A DNA stretch of 64,000 bases. Source: Chlamydoabsidia padenii (taxonomy: Eukaryota > Mucoromycota > Mucoromycetes > Mucorales > Cunninghamellaceae). The position numbers and the translations under genes are program-made. The first letter of the stretch is position 1; the number at the start of each line of letters is the position of its first letter. Positions 48,385 through 60,200 of the stretch are shown piece after piece. The stretch lies in the NCBI GenBank assembly GCA_025330725.1, contig JAIWND010000004.1, positions 186,001-250,000 on the forward strand. Direction: 5' to 3'. The notes beneath the pieces were generated by a model. It saw only the letters and a program-made list of their open reading frames with translations. It searched no databases and was not told the DNA's origin.

Positions 48385-50100
48385 ATGGCTGAACTCATTG
48401 AAACACAAAAAGTAAGCAGAAATTAGTAAACATAAAGTCATTAACCTTTGACTTTTATTTTTTTAATCAATAGACAGGTTTAAGCTCATATGTTGGCTTT
48501 GACACTATCACTCAACAGATTGAAAAGAAGTCTCTCAAACGGGGATTCCAATTCAACGTGATGGTTGTTGGTAATGTAAATATAGAATGTCATCTTTAAC
48601 AATACTAACACCATATTCTTTTTGTAGGACAATCGGGTCTTGGTAAATCCACGTTGGTTAATACCCTTTTTGCTTCTCACCTTATCGAAAGTAAGGGTCG
48701 TCTGAACGCTGATGAACCTTCCCGCCAAACTACAGAAATCGAAGCCGTTTCTCACTGTAAGTAAACAAGTCCACATGGTCCTCTAATGTATTCACTTATC
48801 ATGGTCTGGTCTATCCCTATTAGTGATTGAAGAAAATGGTGTTCGCCTCCGATTGAATATTGTCGATACTCCTGGCTATGGCGATCAAGTAAACAATGAA
48901 AACTGGCAAGTAAACACAAAAGAACACACACAAACCTTTTTGACTAACTTTTATTCATTTGTGTATACAGTTGGGAACCTATCATCAAGTACATCAAGGA
49001 TCAACACTCTGCTTATCTTCGTAAAGAATTGACTGCTCAACGCGAACGGTATATCCAAGATACAAGGATCCATTGCTGTCTCTTCTTTGTCACTCCTTCT
49101 GGCCACTCGTAAGTATATTGTATGTATGTATGTATGATATCTTGTTAACGAATCTCTCTCTCTCTCTTAGTCTGAAACCCATTGACATTGTTGTCCTCCA
49201 AAAGCTCTCTGAAGTGGTCAATGTCGTACCTGTTATTGCCAAGTCTGATTCTCTTACCTTGGAAGAACGCGAAGCATTCAGACAAAGGGTAAGTAAATAA
49301 ATTACAAAGTTGGATGATACTACTTTACTAACAATCATATATTGATTAGATCAAGGCAGAATTGGACTTTCATAACATCAACCTTTATCCTTATGCTAGT
49401 GAAGAAGATGATGAACAAGAACAATCTCTTAACGAAAGTATCCGGGTAAGCAATATAGCATAAACTGGATTAAACAAAAACTCATCTTTTATTCCATAGG
49501 AACTCATTCCTTTTGCTGTAGTTGGATCTGAACGAAATGTCGTTATTGACGGAAAAGCTGTGCGTGGACGGAAAACTCGTTGGGGTGTCATTAGTGGTAA
49601 GTAGTTTTTTTTTTAAAAAAAAAAAAAAAAAAAAAAAGAAAGGGAAAGGGGATGGTAAACTAATAGGAGCTAAAATAGGAGGATGAAAGTGATCATGTTG
49701 CCTTTAGTACTCACTCATCTTTTACTTTATGCCATACTTTATAGTTGAAGACGAAAACCACTGTGAATTTGTCCATCTTCGCAACTTTTTGACTCGAACA
49801 CATCTCCAGGATTTGATTGAAACAACAGCTATGATACACTATGAAGCTTTCCGTGCAAAACAATTATTGGCTATCAAGGGATCGGCTCAACCTTCTACTG
49901 CTCCTACTCCCATGGCTTCACCTACACTGCCAGGAAACCCTGCATCTACTACTACTACCGCTACCTCTACTACCGAAGGTCATGCCACATCTTCTGCTAG
50001 GTAAAAACAGTATTTAGAACGTAGGGAAAACTGTAGAATGATGTACTGACCTTTGATTATATTGGAATCTTCCTTTAGATCTGTGCCTACCTCTGCCTAG
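48385..50100 (+). CDS. CDC10: Septin, Cdc10 class
   Basis: About 370 residues in about nine exons. The N terminus is short, as in Cdc10: SSYVGFDTITQQIEKKSLKR. G1 P-loop GQSGLGKSTLVNTLFASHL, G3 DTPGYGD, the septin block WEPIIKYIKDQHSAYLRKEL, G4 AKSD (VIAKSDSLTLEEREAF), septin unique element PFAVVGSERNVVIDG and RGRKTRWGVISVEDENHCEF, FLTRTHLQDLIETT. There is no C-terminal coiled coil, as in other Cdc10 proteins; instead a Ser/Thr/Pro-rich tail (PTPMASPTLPGNPASTT). Septin filaments mark growth sites and septa. The last exon adds only about seven codons (SVPTSA). Confidence 0.95.
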
Positions 50101-50377
50101 GCCACCTTTTTACATATTTAGTATAGTTTTATTATAATCTCCTTTACTTGATACTTATCTAGCTTACATTTACCTATTCCCGTTTATCATATAACTCTTA
50201 TCCTTTTGTAAGGAACCTTTTTTTTTTAAAAAAAAAACCCCTAATAAAACAACATTTATATCATGTCCCTTTATTTGATTACAAAAAAAGCTTACATTAC
50301 ATATGTATAAATGTATAAATGTAAAAAGTTGACATGTTTGTCTGATGAATATTGGTACACAAGCATAAAGGGCGGTA

Positions 50378-50391
50378 AATTCAAAACCCGC
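50378..50391 (+). promoter_or_regulatory. CCCG-type motif (AATTCAAAACCCGC)
   Basis: Copy in intergenic DNA downstream of CDC10, with no intact gene start within 500 bp. Confidence 0.4.
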
Positions 50392-50929
50392 AATTCATGC
50401 AAGCGAACTAAACCCCTAAATGTTTGTTTTCCAGACTATACTTTTTCACCAAGCAATCTTTATATCATCAGATAACCAATTGCAAACACTTTTTACAATA
50501 ATCCATTCAACTGCCATTGAAAAAGTATGAAGTATAGTGTGTTATGGTGGTCATTACACTTGCGATGTGATTTGCATGTCAGAATTTCCCCTCATCTCCA
50601 AACCGTGATAATTTGGAAATGACCACAAAGGTGAGTAGGTTTTTACATGACACACACGCATACTTATTTGAACTTTTATAAAAAGATAAGCCGATTCATG
50701 CAATAAATAGAGTATCAAAGCTTATATCACACTGACCACCACCAAAAAAAAAGGACATGTTCGGAGTTTCATCATCAAATCGATGCATGAATCACACTAA
50801 GGATGGGTTTTACCAAGTTTATTTTTTTACAAAGAAAGTAAAATACAAAGCTACATAGTACACAATACAACTAATATAAAAAGTAAAAAAAAAAAAAAAG
50901 TATTCAAGACCAGATTGTTGCATTTACTT

Positions 50930-51700
50930 AGCAGTTGGCCGTAGATGACATTAATAGCAGCATATGGCACAAGAGGTAGAGGAGTCATTCCAACATTGAC
51001 ACCAGCAGACGTCAAAGTGGTATACATCTAATCAACAATATTCACCATGTTCCGTAGCACCCCACCCCCACCAATTGTAGACCTTCGATCACCCTAGCCA
51101 AGTCCCCGTTATCCACATACCATAGACATATGTACTTCAGAGCCATAGAAAATTAGTTCTGTCTGCTTCTTTGGTGTGATAGCAGTAAAAGAGTCGAGTC
51201 GATTTTGAGGATCTGTCGTAATGATTTCCAATCGTCGTCAATGGTGCACAAAGATTAGTGTAATCCCAATACCAAGTACAATCCCATAGAGTTCTGTAAA
51301 TCGAATAGTAAAACTTTTCAGTATCTTGTTATGGTCTCTGATCAACTTTTTTCCCCTTTCTCTTTATCCTGCTGTATCGTGTATTACCATCGATTGAGGA
51401 AAAGCTACCAGAGCCACAATTTAATACCTTGTTGGTATAAACCCAGGTAAGAGTGTTTAGCCTACTTGAGTAGATAAAAAGTATTGTTCAGTGATGGGGT
51501 CATTTTTGTTTTGCCAAGTTATATTGCAGCTATTTTACCTTCAATGAACAAGAGACAACCAAGATGCTAAAGTCAAAGGTGCAGAGAGGGATTCATGTTA
51601 AACTTGTCGTGGCTATACTTGGCTGTTCTGTTGAGTGTATTCACTATAGTAGGATTCTAGAGTAGCATCTACATAATAAAAACAGGTGATTAGTCAGTTA
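50930..51700 (-). pseudogene. Decayed multi-exon gene with a membrane segment
   Basis: Minus-strand pieces bounded by splice-like sites read SYYSEYTQQNSQ (about 51660), LNCGSGSFSSIDGNTRYSR (about 51420), ELYGIVLGIGITLIFVH (a likely membrane helix, about 51290), RRLEIITTDPQNRLDSFTAI and TPKKQTELIFYGSEVHMSM (about 51130-51240), then TLTSAGVNVGMTPLPLVPYA (about 50980). Stops and frame changes between and within the pieces prevent an intact product. No family recognised. A motif copy lies just upstream (51962). It may be a pseudogene or a gene broken by sequence errors. Confidence 0.4.
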
Positions 51701-51961
51701 AACAAAGAAGCAGTTATCGTTCTTACTTTTGGTCAAAGATTGGTGTAAAGCAGTCCACGATTCAACAAGGATTAGCAATCGTCAGTAGGCAGGTGTTGTA
51801 ACTAACTGAAGAAGAGGTGTTAAACAATAAGGCAAGATATACCGGTGAAATACTTACAATAAAGTCAAGTGGATTATTGTATAATTAATATGGAAAGTGG
51901 GAGTGAAATAAAGAGGGGGGGGAAGTCTTTCAAAGTAAAAAAATCCATTCCACTGGCTTCA

Positions 51962-51974
51962 TTTTCAAAACCCG
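51962..51974 (+). promoter_or_regulatory. CCCG-type motif (TTTTCAAAACCCG)
   Basis: Upstream of the decayed gene at 50.9-51.7 kb. Confidence 0.45.
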
Positions 51975-52382
51975 ACATCTGCCCTGCGCCCACTTGACAC
52001 AAGAACATCTTGATAGCCGGATGATTTGCCCCAAATTCAAGCCATATAATCCCTATAATAAATCCTCTCCTCTTTTTTGTTTTTTAACGGTGGTTGTATT
52101 CGTGACACAAGAAGGGCATGAATCACCTCTGGAAATATGAAAGCCGGGATTTAATATTTAATGGAATTTCGTCGATCCCACCAAGTCTTGGCAACGAAGC
52201 CCTTCACACTCAAGTTAATTTTCAAATAATCAGCAAAAAGCATTAATGTTGTCATATTCTTGTGGAGGTGAGTTGTCAAAGACCGTGGATAGACTTACTT
52301 ATCCTAATCATTGTAGCAAACAGAAGAAGAAGAAAAAAAAAAAAGGGGGGGGGAAATCAGGTCCAATGACATTCCACACTTT

Positions 52383-52396
52383 ATTCAAACCCCGAT
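52383..52396 (+). promoter_or_regulatory. CCCG-type upstream motif (ATTCAAACCCCGAT)
   Basis: 77 bp upstream of the DHHC gene, same strand; a second weak copy lies at 52145-52159. Confidence 0.5.
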
Positions 52397-52472
52397 TTCT
52401 GGGCTCCTTTTTTTTTTTCTGGCACCAATTCAATTTTCTTCTCACTTCTTTTTCAACTTCATTAAAACGACG

Positions 52473-54131
52473 ATGGGAGTGGGTTTTTTTAGAAAAGTAC
52501 AGTCTTGCTGTACATTCACTCTAAATGCTTCTCCTGTTGTTTTATTATCACTCATCTTTATCTGGGCCTTTTGGGCGTACCACTTCCGACTCTGTTTGTA
52601 CCTAATCCAAAACGACGCCATCCTTCAAGGTAAACTGACTCAACAATATGATTATATAAGACTTTTTTTTTTTTGTTTTACTAAAGTCTATTACTTTTTT
52701 TGTATGGTAACTTGCCTCGTAATTATTGGATATAGGCTGTCTTTACATAATCTTCTTTGAACCCATCTTCTTTTTGGCAGTTTGGAGTTTTTATAAAGCT
52801 TCTCGTACTTCCCCTGGCAATACCATTGAAGTAAGTATTAAACAAGGTGGAAGGGGGGAAAAAAAAGCTCAACTTGGCTTACTTTTTAAATTAATAATAT
52901 AGGTTGCCAAGAAAAGCGAAATGTTAATGGACATTGAACAAGGATACCAAGATAGCGAATACGTCCAACTATTACAAAGCAACTCTGCATCTAACGACCA
53001 TGGTAAAATTTTGATTTCTGGTAGTCACCAAGATCACACCAGTAACCAATTTGGTTCTTCGTCAGGACCAGCCACTCTCAATGTTGATAATGATACTACT
53101 TTACAACAACAACAACAACAACATATCACAACAGCAGGATCATCTTTAATGTCTTCTTCATCAATCACAGTGAAACGGGATGGCGCCAAACGATATTGTC
53201 AAAAGTGCAAAATGGATAAATGTGATCGAAGTCATCATTGTCGATCATGCAAAAGGTAAGTCAATCTGATACTTTATACTGATATTGATTGATATTGATG
53301 GATACTTTCTAATAATAGATGTATTTTGAAAATGGATCAGTAAGTTAAAACAGGGCTGATTGTGGTATGAAAGTTAACTAATCTTGAATTGATCAGTCAT
53401 TGCCCATGGATCAACAACTGTGTTGGATTTTACAATTACAAGTTCTTTTACTTGTTTATTGTGTATGGTGCCCTGTTTTGTATCTACGTCTTTGCTACCA
53501 CTCTTCCTCCCACCATAGACATTATGCAGCAACCTATGGCAAGTTGTAATTGAAATACTAAGGATGACCTTGTAATAACTACTTCCAATTTGATATCTTT
53601 TAGGGTATTCTGGCTATCGACTTTAATTGGCTCTTCCTATGTTTTGTCTCTGCCGTGTTTGGCCTATTCTTAACACCATTCAGCTTATTCCATACCAGGC
53701 AACTTTGTAAAAATAGGACAACCATAGAATTTTACGAAAAGGCAAACTATCGCTTAGGATCCAGACAACAACGAATAGGTGGTCGGCGTCAAATAATGGA
53801 TATCATGCGAAGCAAATACTTTAATCCATGGGACCTTGGCACTAGGTAAAGTGTTAGTGGTGGTGGTGGTGGGGAAGGTAGTCTCATCCATTCACTTTTA
53901 TTTGAATCTTCTTATTTGTTAGGGAAAACATTGAACAAGTATTGGGCAAATCACCAATGTCATGGTTTCTTCCTGTCGGCACACCGTAAGTCTCTTCATT
54001 TGATGATTCATCTTTTCAAAGCACCAACTGATAAATCTTTTTCTAAATCTAGGTCTGGTAATGGATGCCAATATCCTTTAAACACTTATGCATACGATAC
54101 CTTGGCCTTGGATGAAGACGAAGATATGTAG
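52473..54131 (+). CDS. DHHC-type protein S-palmitoyltransferase (Pfa3/ZDHHC-like)
   Basis: About 390 residues in eight exons. Four membrane segments are visible: [17 protein letters not shown], an exon near 52737-52830 ([20 protein letters not shown]), [18 protein letters not shown] and [17 protein letters not shown]. The cysteine-rich domain is complete: [20 protein letters not shown], then [20 protein letters not shown]. The DHHC catalytic motif is split by an intron whose donor falls inside the first His codon. A Ser/Gln-rich insert lies between TM2 and the CRD. The TPGxxE-like motif is seen as [10 protein letters not shown] after TM2. The enzyme attaches palmitate to Cys of target proteins at Golgi, ER or vacuole membranes. 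It ends in an acidic tail (LALDEDEDM). Confidence 0.92.
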
Positions 54132-54225
54132 ATATTACTGGTTATTGTAGATTGATAGATTTTTTGTATGTTTGTACATAGTTGATTAAATAAAGGTCTC
54201 TTACCACTTCCATTTTGGGAACACC

Positions 54226-54261
<36 letters not shown>

Positions 54262-54395
54262 TTTTAGTTCGGAACCCCGGTCTCCCTCTCTCTTCTCTCT
54301 CTTCCCTACTTTTGTATTTACTTTCTTTACTCTACGTTTATACCGCCTCCTCTTTATACCTTCCCATTCATACCTATATAATCATCTCCTCTAGT
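54132..54395. other. Short intergenic with poly-T
   Basis: 28 T at 54231-54258, then a weak CCCG-type variant (TTCGGAACCCCGG) about 120 bp before the next gene. Confidence 0.6.
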
Positions 54396-55064
54396 ATGAC
54401 TCATCCATCAAACGTTGACTGTATAGTCACTAATGACGAAACTGATCTGCCACCACCTTACACACCTACACCTCAACAGCAACATACAAGTGTCGCAGCA
54501 GCAGCACAACAGGGTGTGAATGAACCGACTCTCTATCCACCAACTCCTTACGTTTATCAGGCACAAAATAGCATACACTTTACAATGCCTCAACCATTTC
54601 TCACTACACCTCAACAACAACAACAACAACAATATATTCCACCACAAGCTATGTATCATCCGTATTCTTCTACTCCTTTATACCACCATCACCATCAATA
54701 TAACAACAACAACAATGGATATCAATCAAATCAGTATGGTAGTATTAACAACAAACCTGCCCCACCTGCCGGATTTCATACTATTCATATCCCACCTCAG
54801 CAACAACCTTCCTCTCACTACCATCACCAAGTAACCAGGCAGGACGACGAAGAAGACGAAGAAGTGACTTTTCAACGTCGCTTCCCTATGGGTGCCCTCT
54901 TTTTTGTGTTTGGCTGGATGTTGCCACCACTTTGGATCCTTGGTGCTTGTTGCTGTGCCTCTAGTCGTCATTCATCTGAACGCTGGTGGGCTGGTTTGAA
55001 CTTGACAATGGCTCTTCTCCTACTCTTCTCTTCTCTTTTTTATTCCTCTTTGGCAACTGTGTAG
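54396..55064 (+). CDS. PPxY-motif membrane protein (candidate Rsp5/NEDD4 adaptor)
   Basis: 222 residues, single exon, starting at the only ATG in frame near the 5' end (MTHPSNVDCIVTND). Residue about 20 carries LPPPYTP, a PPxY ligand for WW domains of Rsp5/NEDD4 ubiquitin ligases. The middle is Gln/Asn/His/Pro/Tyr-rich low complexity with several SxxPY- and PPAGF-like pieces. The last about 65 residues hold an acidic patch (DDEEDEEVTFQRRFP) and two hydrophobic stretches (GALFFVFGWMLPPLWILGAC and [19 protein letters not shown]), with a CCC cluster that may be palmitoylated. A PPxY plus membrane anchor layout suits a ubiquitin-ligase adaptor, but no named family is recognised. Confidence 0.72.
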   Translation: MTHPSNVDCIVTNDETDLPPPYTPTPQQQHTSVAAAAQQGVNEPTLYPPTPYVYQAQNSIHFTMPQPFLTTPQQQQQQQYIPPQAMYHPYSSTPLYHHHHQYNNNNNGYQSNQYGSINNKPAPPAGFHTIHIPPQQQPSSHYHHQVTRQDDEEDEEVTFQRRFPMGALFFVFGWMLPPLWILGACCCASSRHSSERWWAGLNLTMALLLLFSSLFYSSLATV

Positions 55065-55297
55065 AATAGTTTATATATTTATTCAATGATATCATTTAAT
55101 TTAATTAATAAAGCTTGATGTGTTATAATCTCAATGTATGATATGGGAGGGGCATCGCTACTGTTTGATCATCAGGAGGTATCAATTTCACGTCCCGACC
55201 CTTTTTTTCTTTCTCTCTTGTTTGATAGACTGGGGCGGGAATTTATCCTTCTCTTTCACTTTATTTTTGGCACACACACATTCATCAACACTGTATA
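55065..55297. promoter_or_regulatory. Promoter region with weak CCCG-type copies
   Basis: TTTCACGTCCCGACC at 55186-55200 and GGCGGGAATTTATCC near 55234, 98 and 60 bp before the next start. Confidence 0.35.
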
Positions 55298-55584
55298 ATG
55301 TACAACTCACCAACAACAACATATACTACCAATCACTCAATGCAGGGTGGTAATCCACCAACACGATCTCAACCCATATTAGCAGAATCCATACCGCCTG
55401 AAACTGGTAAGAAGGCAAAGATCCTTATCCTTATCAATCTCTTTTAACTTTTTTACTTTATTGATAGCCTCCTCTTTGAAACGACAAGTCAATGGTCCTA
55501 TATTATGGTTTGCTAATCCACCTTTGAATGTCTCACCACTTGCATCAACACCCATCCACTCGATCGCCTACTTGAATTGGAAGG

Positions 55585-55640
<56 letters not shown>

Positions 55641-55646
55641 GATTGA
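55298..55646 (+). CDS. Small protein with conserved-looking core and C-terminal polyQ
   Basis: About 95 residues in two exons (55298 to about 55405; about 55469-55646). Start MYNSPTTTYTTNHSMQGGN. The core, KRQVNGPILWFANPPLNVSP then HSIAYLNWK, looks like a conserved motif (GPxLWFAxPPL...HSxxYL) rather than random sequence, but I cannot name the family with confidence. It ends in 18 glutamines encoded by pure CAA (55587-55640) and one Asp. A nuclear or chromatin-complex subunit is a possibility only. Confidence 0.55.
55587..55640. repeat. (CAA)18 repeat
   Basis: Uninterrupted CAA triplets encoding Q18. Confidence 0.95.
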
Positions 55647-56222
55647 CCTACACCCATTAAATTATTCCCTCAATAAACCTCTCGTATTTTGGGAAAAAAA
55701 AAGAAAAAAGAAAAAAAAAAAAAAGCACACACACACACACACACTATGCTGATATGGGGTTGGGTTGGGTGGGTATGTTTGACAACTTGGTGTTATGTTG
55801 GGTATATTGATCGACGGAGTCTACAACCGACAAAAATTCACACCTTGGACAAATACAGAAACGGGATGCTGCCACGGATATCGGATAAATCGCTTAATTT
55901 GGATAATGAAGCGCCGAGGAGGTAAGAAGAGAAAAAAAAGAAAGATCGAATGAAGGGGAGGAGGGGTAGAATAATGTTTAGTTGTGTGGACCAGGTGATC
56001 ATGCTGCACCCTTATAGGTTATGTGTGTGTGAATTATTCAGTTTTATGCTGAATATGGTGTGACGCCGAGGTCGACTGACTGATACATTTTGGGATAATA
56101 AAAAAAGGAGTGGGGAGGGGGCAGATGGTATATAAAGACAACTAATCTTTTTTTTTTTTTTTTTTTTTTACTTTACTTTACTTTACTTTTTCTCTCTTTT
56201 TCTTCTTACTTTTAGTCTTACC
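55647..56222. other. Intergenic with short A, CA and T tracts
   Basis: A CA repeat at about 55725-55744 and a poly-T near 56149-56171; no gene recognised. Confidence 0.55.
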
Positions 56223-56528
56223 ATGTTGTTTACAAAATCTTCTTTGGTACTCTCAAGTCGTAGTCTTTTGGCTAGAACCACCACCAGTAGAATGATGTTA
56301 TATAGTACCACCACCACCACTACCACCACCACCACTTCTCTTGGATCTGCCACATCAAACACCAGTGCCACTCAAGACGAACAACTCTCTCCGGTGGATC
56401 TGCATGCTCACTTCCATGCTTTGTATAATAATGAAAATCAATCCGTGTTGGCTGATCTGGATCATCCTCATAACGAAGTTTCCACAAGTACTTTTGCTCC
56501 TACCTTTAACTCGGTCTTTGACGAATAA
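56223..56528 (+). CDS. Small putative mitochondrial protein with poly-Thr
   Basis: 101 residues, single exon, with a clean ATG (MLFTKSSLVLSSRSLLARTT) that has the Arg/Ser/Leu-rich make-up of a mitochondrial presequence. A ten-Thr run follows (ACC/ACT repeat, about 56307-56337). The C-terminal half (DEQLSPVDLHAHFHALYNNE, then LADLDHPHNEV) is acidic and His-rich and looks non-random. No family recognised. Confidence 0.5.
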   Translation: MLFTKSSLVLSSRSLLARTTTSRMMLYSTTTTTTTTTTSLGSATSNTSATQDEQLSPVDLHAHFHALYNNENQSVLADLDHPHNEVSTSTFAPTFNSVFDE

Positions 56529-57202
56529 ATCAACTCATACCCCAATACTACTCTCCCCATGTATATATCAGTACCCACCCACACTTCCTATTTAGTGCTA
56601 TCTTTTTATCTGAATTCTTTTTTATAAATACTTGTTCCTTTTTATAAATACTTGGCTAAATAAAATGACTTTTTTTTTAATTTTTTTTTTACGAATACAG
56701 AAAAACTCAAGTGTGTAAACATTCCAATAGGATGGGAAAATACATTTGTGCGTGTGATAAGAGTGGGGGGGGGCGATAGGAGGAGACTTGGTTGGCCTCC
56801 TTGATTATTGAAACACATATGTTTAAACCAATAGGATTGCAGAATGCTGTATACGTGGAAAATGTTACTTTATTTCATGCAGAATATACCCATTGTCATG
56901 TGAGCCAGTGCCTTTTGACAACAACAACCATGTCAGTAAAAAAATCTTTCCGTGGAAGGGTGTCTTCCCTCTCTCGATCTTATTGTACTTGTTTGATGTC
57001 TACTCAACCTGTGTTACCCTTGGACCGAGAACTTCCTTTTCAAGAGGATCGAGTCCAGTCAACTTTCTAGTCGAGATAAAGCCCTTCATTATTGCCCACC
57101 ACTTTTATAAAACATACATAAATACAAAAGCTTTATTTAATTAATTAGCTACATCTATTGGATTAATCTAGTAACTAATAAAGGGGGGGGGGGAGGGGAT
57201 CA
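56529..57202. other. Intergenic, convergent with lipin
   Basis: UTR-like; reading frames at 56792-57144 have no recognisable content. Confidence 0.55.
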
Positions 57203-60200
57203 CTAGATAAAAGGGATATTGTCGATATATTCTTCCAAGTCATCCAATGAGGGATCAAATTCTTCTTCGTCAACCAAAGTAACTTGTTCTTGATGAAGCC
57301 TACCAATCGGATACTGTTGTTTGTCTTCTTTTCCTTCATCAAATGTTGTTTCTGGTGGAGGAGAAGGAAGGCTCTGGCTTGCTCGTTGTGTTGATTCCCA
57401 TGGCGCATAATCGTCAGTTGGTGTTGGTATGTTGTGGTTCTGGTCATAGTTAAACTTGTTCAACAGAGTATGTCGTACTTCATCGATACCAAGAGATAGA
57501 TGATACAACAAGCTGGGAGATGTTGGGCCGTCAGATACGAGTTTCGGTTGATTGTCCTCGGTGTTACTGATAATGCCTTCTTCTTCGTGTGATTCCGAGG
57601 TTTCTGTGGATGGTGATGGTGGCGGTGACCTGGTCATCGATCCAAGCAAAAGAGAAGGTCGTCGTAAAGTGGCGGTAAAGGATTGTACACGACTTCGTCT
57701 AGTCACTGTTGGTGTCTTGGCTGGTACGATCAATGATGATGATGATGAGATGGGTGTGATGTTGTCCAAGTGGGTGACAGATAATGACTGTTGTCGTAAT
57801 CTGCCATTCGTCTTTATATCTTTATCTAATATCAAAGAGCTTGACGATGACGATGAGAGTGATGTCAGACTGCGTAAAATACCACCCCGGGTTTGTTGTT
57901 GTTGTTGTTGTGATGATACAATGGCCTCCGTTGGTAAAGAGGAGAGATCGGGCTTGATTGGTTTCGGCTTGAGTTTAGTTGTTATCAATGGCGTTGATTT
58001 TCTCTTTTCAGCAATGACTGCAGCTGGTAAATCAATGTCGGGAAGAGGCTGTCTCCAGTAATTCCAATCGTTGTATTCCCCGTCTGTGGCAATAGTCTTG
58101 GTGTTTACCGGTGGGAAGATATGGTCCACCAGATCATTCAGATGGAGGTAAGAAGAGGTGAAGCCCTTGAGTAGTTCCAACTTGATTAGTCCATTGGGAT
58201 CAATGGTGAAGATCCGAGAAGCAGGCACATGCACACTCCGATAAGAGATAGCATCAGTGATACGATTTCCAAAGCCCGCATAGAATGGATCACGACCACC
58301 AAAAAGACGCTGGATATCCTTGAGACAGGCCATCTTGAAGACTTCGGGTTTACGCATGATGACTTCGCGATGGAATGAGGTAAAGAGACGATCGGGCGAC
58401 AGAATAACTGGTCCATCTGGTAGCTGAAACGGACCTTGTTCCACCTTTTTCAAGTAGTCTCTTGTGTAATCCGCCTGACCAATAGCACGACTAGTCAAAT
58501 ACAAGATCTTGTAGCCATTGTTGCAGATATCCGTATACAGTTTCGCCACACCATGATGCGTCCAGTCCTTTCCAATCATTGTGAATACATGTCCAAGAGC
58601 ATCAGATTTCGTTATTGTTCCATCGATATCGGAAATGACGATCGGCATGTCATAGTCCCAGTAAAAGATTTTGGCGGCACAGACGGCAGTTCCTTGATAT
58701 GCAGAAGTCACTGAGAATGAGATGGTGTTGACCCCCTTCTTCAGGCCGAGTTGCTTGAGCTGATCTGATGTGAGTCGCAAGGTTTTGGCGTAGTGTTTCC
58801 GAGGTGAAGGATCCATGTCGTTTGATGCACCGTCGTGATCATCTTTGTTGTCTTCCGAATGCCATCCCAATGTAGTCGCTTTGGTAGAAGTTGTAAATCT
58901 TGTTGTTGTATCTTCATGTGCCAAGCCATCATCACCGCCGGTATCTTTTGAAGAAGGAGATGAATCCTCTTGACTGAGCTCAACTGTCGTCCCACTGTCG
59001 GAGCCAAGCAAGGATTCCACACCAAGAGATCCAGTGACCGAGGAGCGATTGAGCCATTGTCGCCAACCTTTTCCAAACAAGTAAGATTCTCGACTGTCTT
59101 CAATATCGCCATCAGTGGAGGAGGAAGAATCTTGTAATGTCAATGGTTTTTTGAATAACAACAAAGAGGTGAAGAGTGGACCAGTATGACCTGCAGCAAA
59201 GTATCGACCTTCATACCGGAATACTAATCGTTTGTCGTTAAGAAGATTGGGATTTTTCATAAAGATGGTATAGGTGATTTGATGTTCTTCAAAAAGTGTG
59301 GCATTTTCTTTTTCGTCGGACGTAAAGGCAGATAGACCACATAGGCTCATTTCGAAGCGATAAGTTGCACCAGGAGCCAATGGTTGTTCCCTCCACCCTA
59401 GAGTAGTAGTAGTAGTAGTGGTGTCACCTCCATTAATGTCGTCGTTGTCGTTGCCTTTTTCGTCATTGTCGGCGGAATTGGTTGTTGAGTGTCGCCGAGA
59501 AGCACCCCAGCCCCATAAGTCTGCCCTGGTTGATTTGCTGATTTCAGTTCCAGTCATAGTTATGCTATCCTTCTTGTTGCCATCAAAATCAGCCATCTGA
59601 CCCAAATCCCCCAGCCCGTTTTCCCTTGATCCAACGTCTTTATCATCATTCCAACCATGAGCACCCGTCTTGTAGCCAGCAATGTCCAGGACGATTGATT
59701 CTTTAGATTCATGCGGGTAATGTTCCAAACCTCCAATGCTATTGTTGATCCTATGTTGTTGTTCTGTTGAATGAGTAGCATCGTCGTATTGACTTGTGAT
59801 TGAATTGAAAGTACCATCACCCATGATTGCCTTGTCGCTGTCACTACTTTGCTGTTTTCCATAGTCTTCAGTGAAGTACATACCCCTTCGTTGTTGTAAT
59901 GATCGATGAGACACATCCATCACTTTGCTGTGAATATCTCCATCGACAGGTCGGACAATGAATGTTTCTTTGGCGATAGTTGTTGTAGTAATGGCTTCAG
60001 GAATTACACGTTCCAAAAGACTTGATCCATCGTTCATCAAAGAGATATCGTTCCGAGGAGCGTCATCATTGCACTTGTCGATATGAGATGGTAAAGGTGG
60101 TGTGTGAGAGGAGTAAGTATTGATATTGGTGACCACTTTATCCATTTGTTCCTCAATGATCATCTTTGGCGATTGAAGTTCCGGAGGTGATTGCAGTTTC

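Larger units (their letters stand above)
50101..52472. other. 2.4-kb region between CDC10 and DHHC genes, with a decayed gene
   Basis: No intact gene. Motif copies at 50378, 51962, 52145 (weak) and 52383. Exon-like relics at about 50930-51700 are listed separately. Confidence 0.55.

Noticed and set aside
54312..54395. Longer N terminus for the PPxY protein giving a signal-like segment
   Set aside because: The apparent first codon is TTG in a T/C-rich leader; the only in-frame ATG is at 54396.
56792..57144. Two overlapping plus-strand frames before lipin
   Set aside because: No protein-like content and they compete with each other; likely UTR sequence.
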